Source: Xenopus tropicalis (lineage: Eukaryota; Chordata; Amphibia; Anura; Pipidae). From it: a DNA stretch of 64,000 bases. Below the pieces are notes generated by a model. That model was given only the letters and a program-made list of their open reading frames with translations, was not told the DNA's origin and did not search any database. A program made the translations under genes and the position numbers. Where the stretch lies: contig NC_030680.2 in NCBI RefSeq assembly GCF_000004195.4, positions 138,445,545 to 138,509,544 of the forward strand. The letters run 5' to 3'. Shown here in pieces: positions 61,500 through 64,000 of this stretch; the first letter of the stretch is position 1, and each line of letters opens with the position of its first letter.

Positions 61500-62465
61500 T
61501 GTAATAGAATGGCCCATTCCCAGCAATTTTGAAATGATTCATTTTTTTATTTAGTTCTTGAATTATTTGCCTTTCTCTTCTACCTTTTTCCAGCTTTCAA
61601 ATGGGGGTCACTGACACCAACACCCCGGAGGGGAAGGTTCATACCAGGCCCGTTCTTGCTATTGGACCCCTGGTGACCAGTTACCCACTGTTCTTCATCT
61701 CATTAAAAAAAGTGTTCCTTTCTATCACACACATATTACCCAGTACAATAACCTGGTACTGCAATAACACGGGAAGACCTGCGGGCAAACCACCCAGCCG
61801 GTGTGTAAACGCCCAAGCAAATGATTTACACAGCTGCTTTCATGACAGTATACATTCAGTTCTTGGCTTGGATCTGGTTCCTTGGAAGAAGAAAAAAAAA
61901 AAAAAAGATATGAAACGAAGCAGCGACATTCATAGAAACATGGCCTGCTGCGAGCCAGGGATTTCACAGAATGCACCTCTCTCTACAGATGCCAGAGCCA
62001 AGTTGGCAGGGAGGAGCACCGGGTGGGCACAGACTATAGAGACAGAATCCTTTTGCTGATTTTTTCTCACTTCCTCCCTGAGTTGGAATCACAGCTGTTA
62101 ACAGATTGTGGAAACTTGGAACCCAAAAGGCTCGCTCTGTGGCGGCTGCAGATGTGGAGTTTCCACCAACAGGGACCTGGGGAATCGGGGAAATCAGCAA
62201 AAACAACATTTTTTTCAGGAAAAATAAAACTAAACCGCAAAAATGTAAAATGTTAGAGAAGATAAACACCTATTGTCCACTGTCCCCCAGCAAGATTACA
62301 GGTTACGTTTAAAGTCACGGTATCTTTCCCACTGAAATTTTGTTCATTATTTGTTGTTTACATATTATTTACTCTTCTGCAATCCCCATGTGTCATTTAA
62401 ACTGATGTCAGGCCCAAGCTTATCAAATCACCATTACAGTGTATGACTTTCAACAACTATCAACA
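61500..62465. other. Probable intron 1 stretch, nothing recognised
   Basis: No gene is recognised. A poly-A tract lies near 61890-61906. The overlapping open frames on both strands (61601-62312) show no known domain. Confidence 0.4.
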
Positions 62466-63941
62466 TACTATACTATAGGCACCATCTCTCCCTACTATAC
62501 CTGCTATCCCACAGCCCCAGTCCTTTCCCAGAGGCTATTATCCCCCCACTGCTACTATAGGCACCATCTCTCCCTACTATACCTGCTATCCCACAGCCCC
62601 AGTCCCTTCCCAGAGGCTATTATCCCCCCACTGCTACTATAGGCACCATCTCTCCCTACTATACCTGCTATCCCACAGCCCCAGTCCCTTCCCAGAGGCT
62701 ATTATCCCCCCCACTGCTACTATAGGCACCATCTCTCCCTACTATACCTGCTATCCCACAGCCCCAGTCCCTTCCCAGAGGCTATTATCCCCCCCACTGC
62801 TACTATAGGCATCATCTCTCCCTACTATACCTGCTATCCCACAGCCCCAGTCCCTTCCCAGAGGCTATTATCCCCCCACTGCTACTATAGGCACCATCTC
62901 TCCCTACTATACCTGCTATCCCACAGCCCCAGTCCCTTCCCAGAGGCTATTATCCCCCCACTGCTACTATAGGCACCATCTCTCCCTACTATAAATGCTA
63001 TCCCACAGCCCCAGTCGCTTCCCAGAGGCTATTATCCCCCCACTGCTACTATAGGCACCTTCTCTCCCTACTATACCTGCTATCCCACAGCCCCAGTCCC
63101 TTCCCAGAGGCTATTATCCCCCACTGCTACTATAGGCATCATCTCTCCCTACTATACCTGCTATCCCACAGCCACAGCCCCTTCACAGAGGCTATTATCC
63201 CCCACTGCTACTATAGGCATCATCTCTCCCTACTATACCTGCTATCCCACAGCCACAGTCCCTTCCCAGAGGCTATTATCCCCCACTGCTACTATAGGCA
63301 CCATCTCTCCCTACTATACCTGCTATCCCACAGCCCCAGTCCCTTCCCAGAGGCTATTATCCCACTGCTACTATAGGCACCATCTCTCCCTACTATACCT
63401 GCTATCCCACAGCCCCAGTCCCTTCCCAGAGGCTATTATCCCCCCACTGCTACTATAGGCACCATCTCTCCCTACTATACCTGCTATCCCACAGCCCCAG
63501 TCCCTTCCCAGAGGCTATTATCCCCCCCACTGCTACTAGAGGCACAATCTCTCCCTACTATACCTGCTATCCCACAGCCCCAGTCCCTTCCCAGAGGCTA
63601 TTATCCCCCCACTGCTACTATAGGCACCATCTCTCCCTACTATACCTGCTATCCCACAGCCCCAGTCCCTTCCCAGAGGCTATTATCCCCCCACTGCTAC
63701 TATAGGCACCATCTCTCCCTACTATACCTGCTATCCCACAGCCCCAGTCCCTTCCCAGAGGCTATTATCCCCCCCACTGCTACTATAGGCACAATCTCTC
63801 CCTACTATACCTGCTATCCCACAGCCCCAGTCCCTTCCCAGAGGCTATTATCCCCCCACTGCTACTATAGGCACCATCTCTCCCTACTATCCCACAGCCC
63901 CAGTCCCTTCCCAGAGGCTGTTATCCCACTGCAACTATAGT
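62466..63941. repeat. 82-bp minisatellite array, right copy (inverted)
   Basis: About 18 units of the unit found at 1-3304, in reverse complement (ACTATAGGCACCATCTCTCC and onward). Both ends are inside the window; unique sequence resumes at about 63942. Units here show far fewer one-base indels than the left array. Confidence 0.97.
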
Positions 63942-64000
63942 AAAACCGCACATGTGCTAAAAATATAGCATTTGAAAAGGGCACCTTGCCACTTCCCTTG

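Overview
The window reads as vertebrate, very probably Xenopus, genomic DNA. The evidence is one split protein-coding gene with GT-AG introns of vertebrate size, plus dense short DNA-transposon remnants of the frog type: hAT-like elements with 8-bp target duplications, Harbinger-like MITEs flanked by TAA/TTA, TTAA-flanked elements, a CR1/L2-like LINE and an endogenous-retrovirus pol scrap. The genus call rests on recalled repeat families, not on a search. There are no bacterial-type genes, operons or CRISPR arrays.

The one gene I can support is camk1 (calcium/calmodulin-dependent protein kinase I, alpha type) on the minus strand. Ten coding exons join in a single unbroken frame: 38109-38240, 31748-31822, 30980-31118, 26840-26966, 25748-25823, 25493-25605, 24845-24923, 23829-23916, 22745-22877 and 16188-16291 (stop at 16188-16190). 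They encode the kinase domain from the glycine loop onward, the autoinhibitory and calmodulin-binding segment, and a cysteine-containing tail. The first coding exon, about 28 residues, was not found and probably lies beyond the right edge, which makes intron 1 longer than 25 kb.

Layout. 1-3304: an 82-bp minisatellite, running off the left edge. 3305-14776: intergenic DNA with three MITE-like elements and one hAT-like element. 14777-38240: camk1 from a possible poly(A) signal to exon 2, with introns holding hAT elements, MITEs, a CA/TA microsatellite, a 95-bp tandem repeat, and a 44-bp tandem repeat that runs into the exon 2 splice donor. 38241-62465: probably intron 1, packed with nested elements. 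These include a LINE inside a TTAA element, a 113-bp array inside a MITE, a palindromic MITE, a 30-bp minisatellite split by a hAT element, and a MITE carrying retroviral pol sequence. 62466-63941: the 82-bp minisatellite again, in the opposite orientation to the left array.

The most notable structures are the inverted pair of 82-bp arrays about 59 kb apart, the intronic copies of the exon 2 donor region, two MITE copies with the same internal 113-bp expansion, and the pol-bearing MITE. I found no new multi-gene system.
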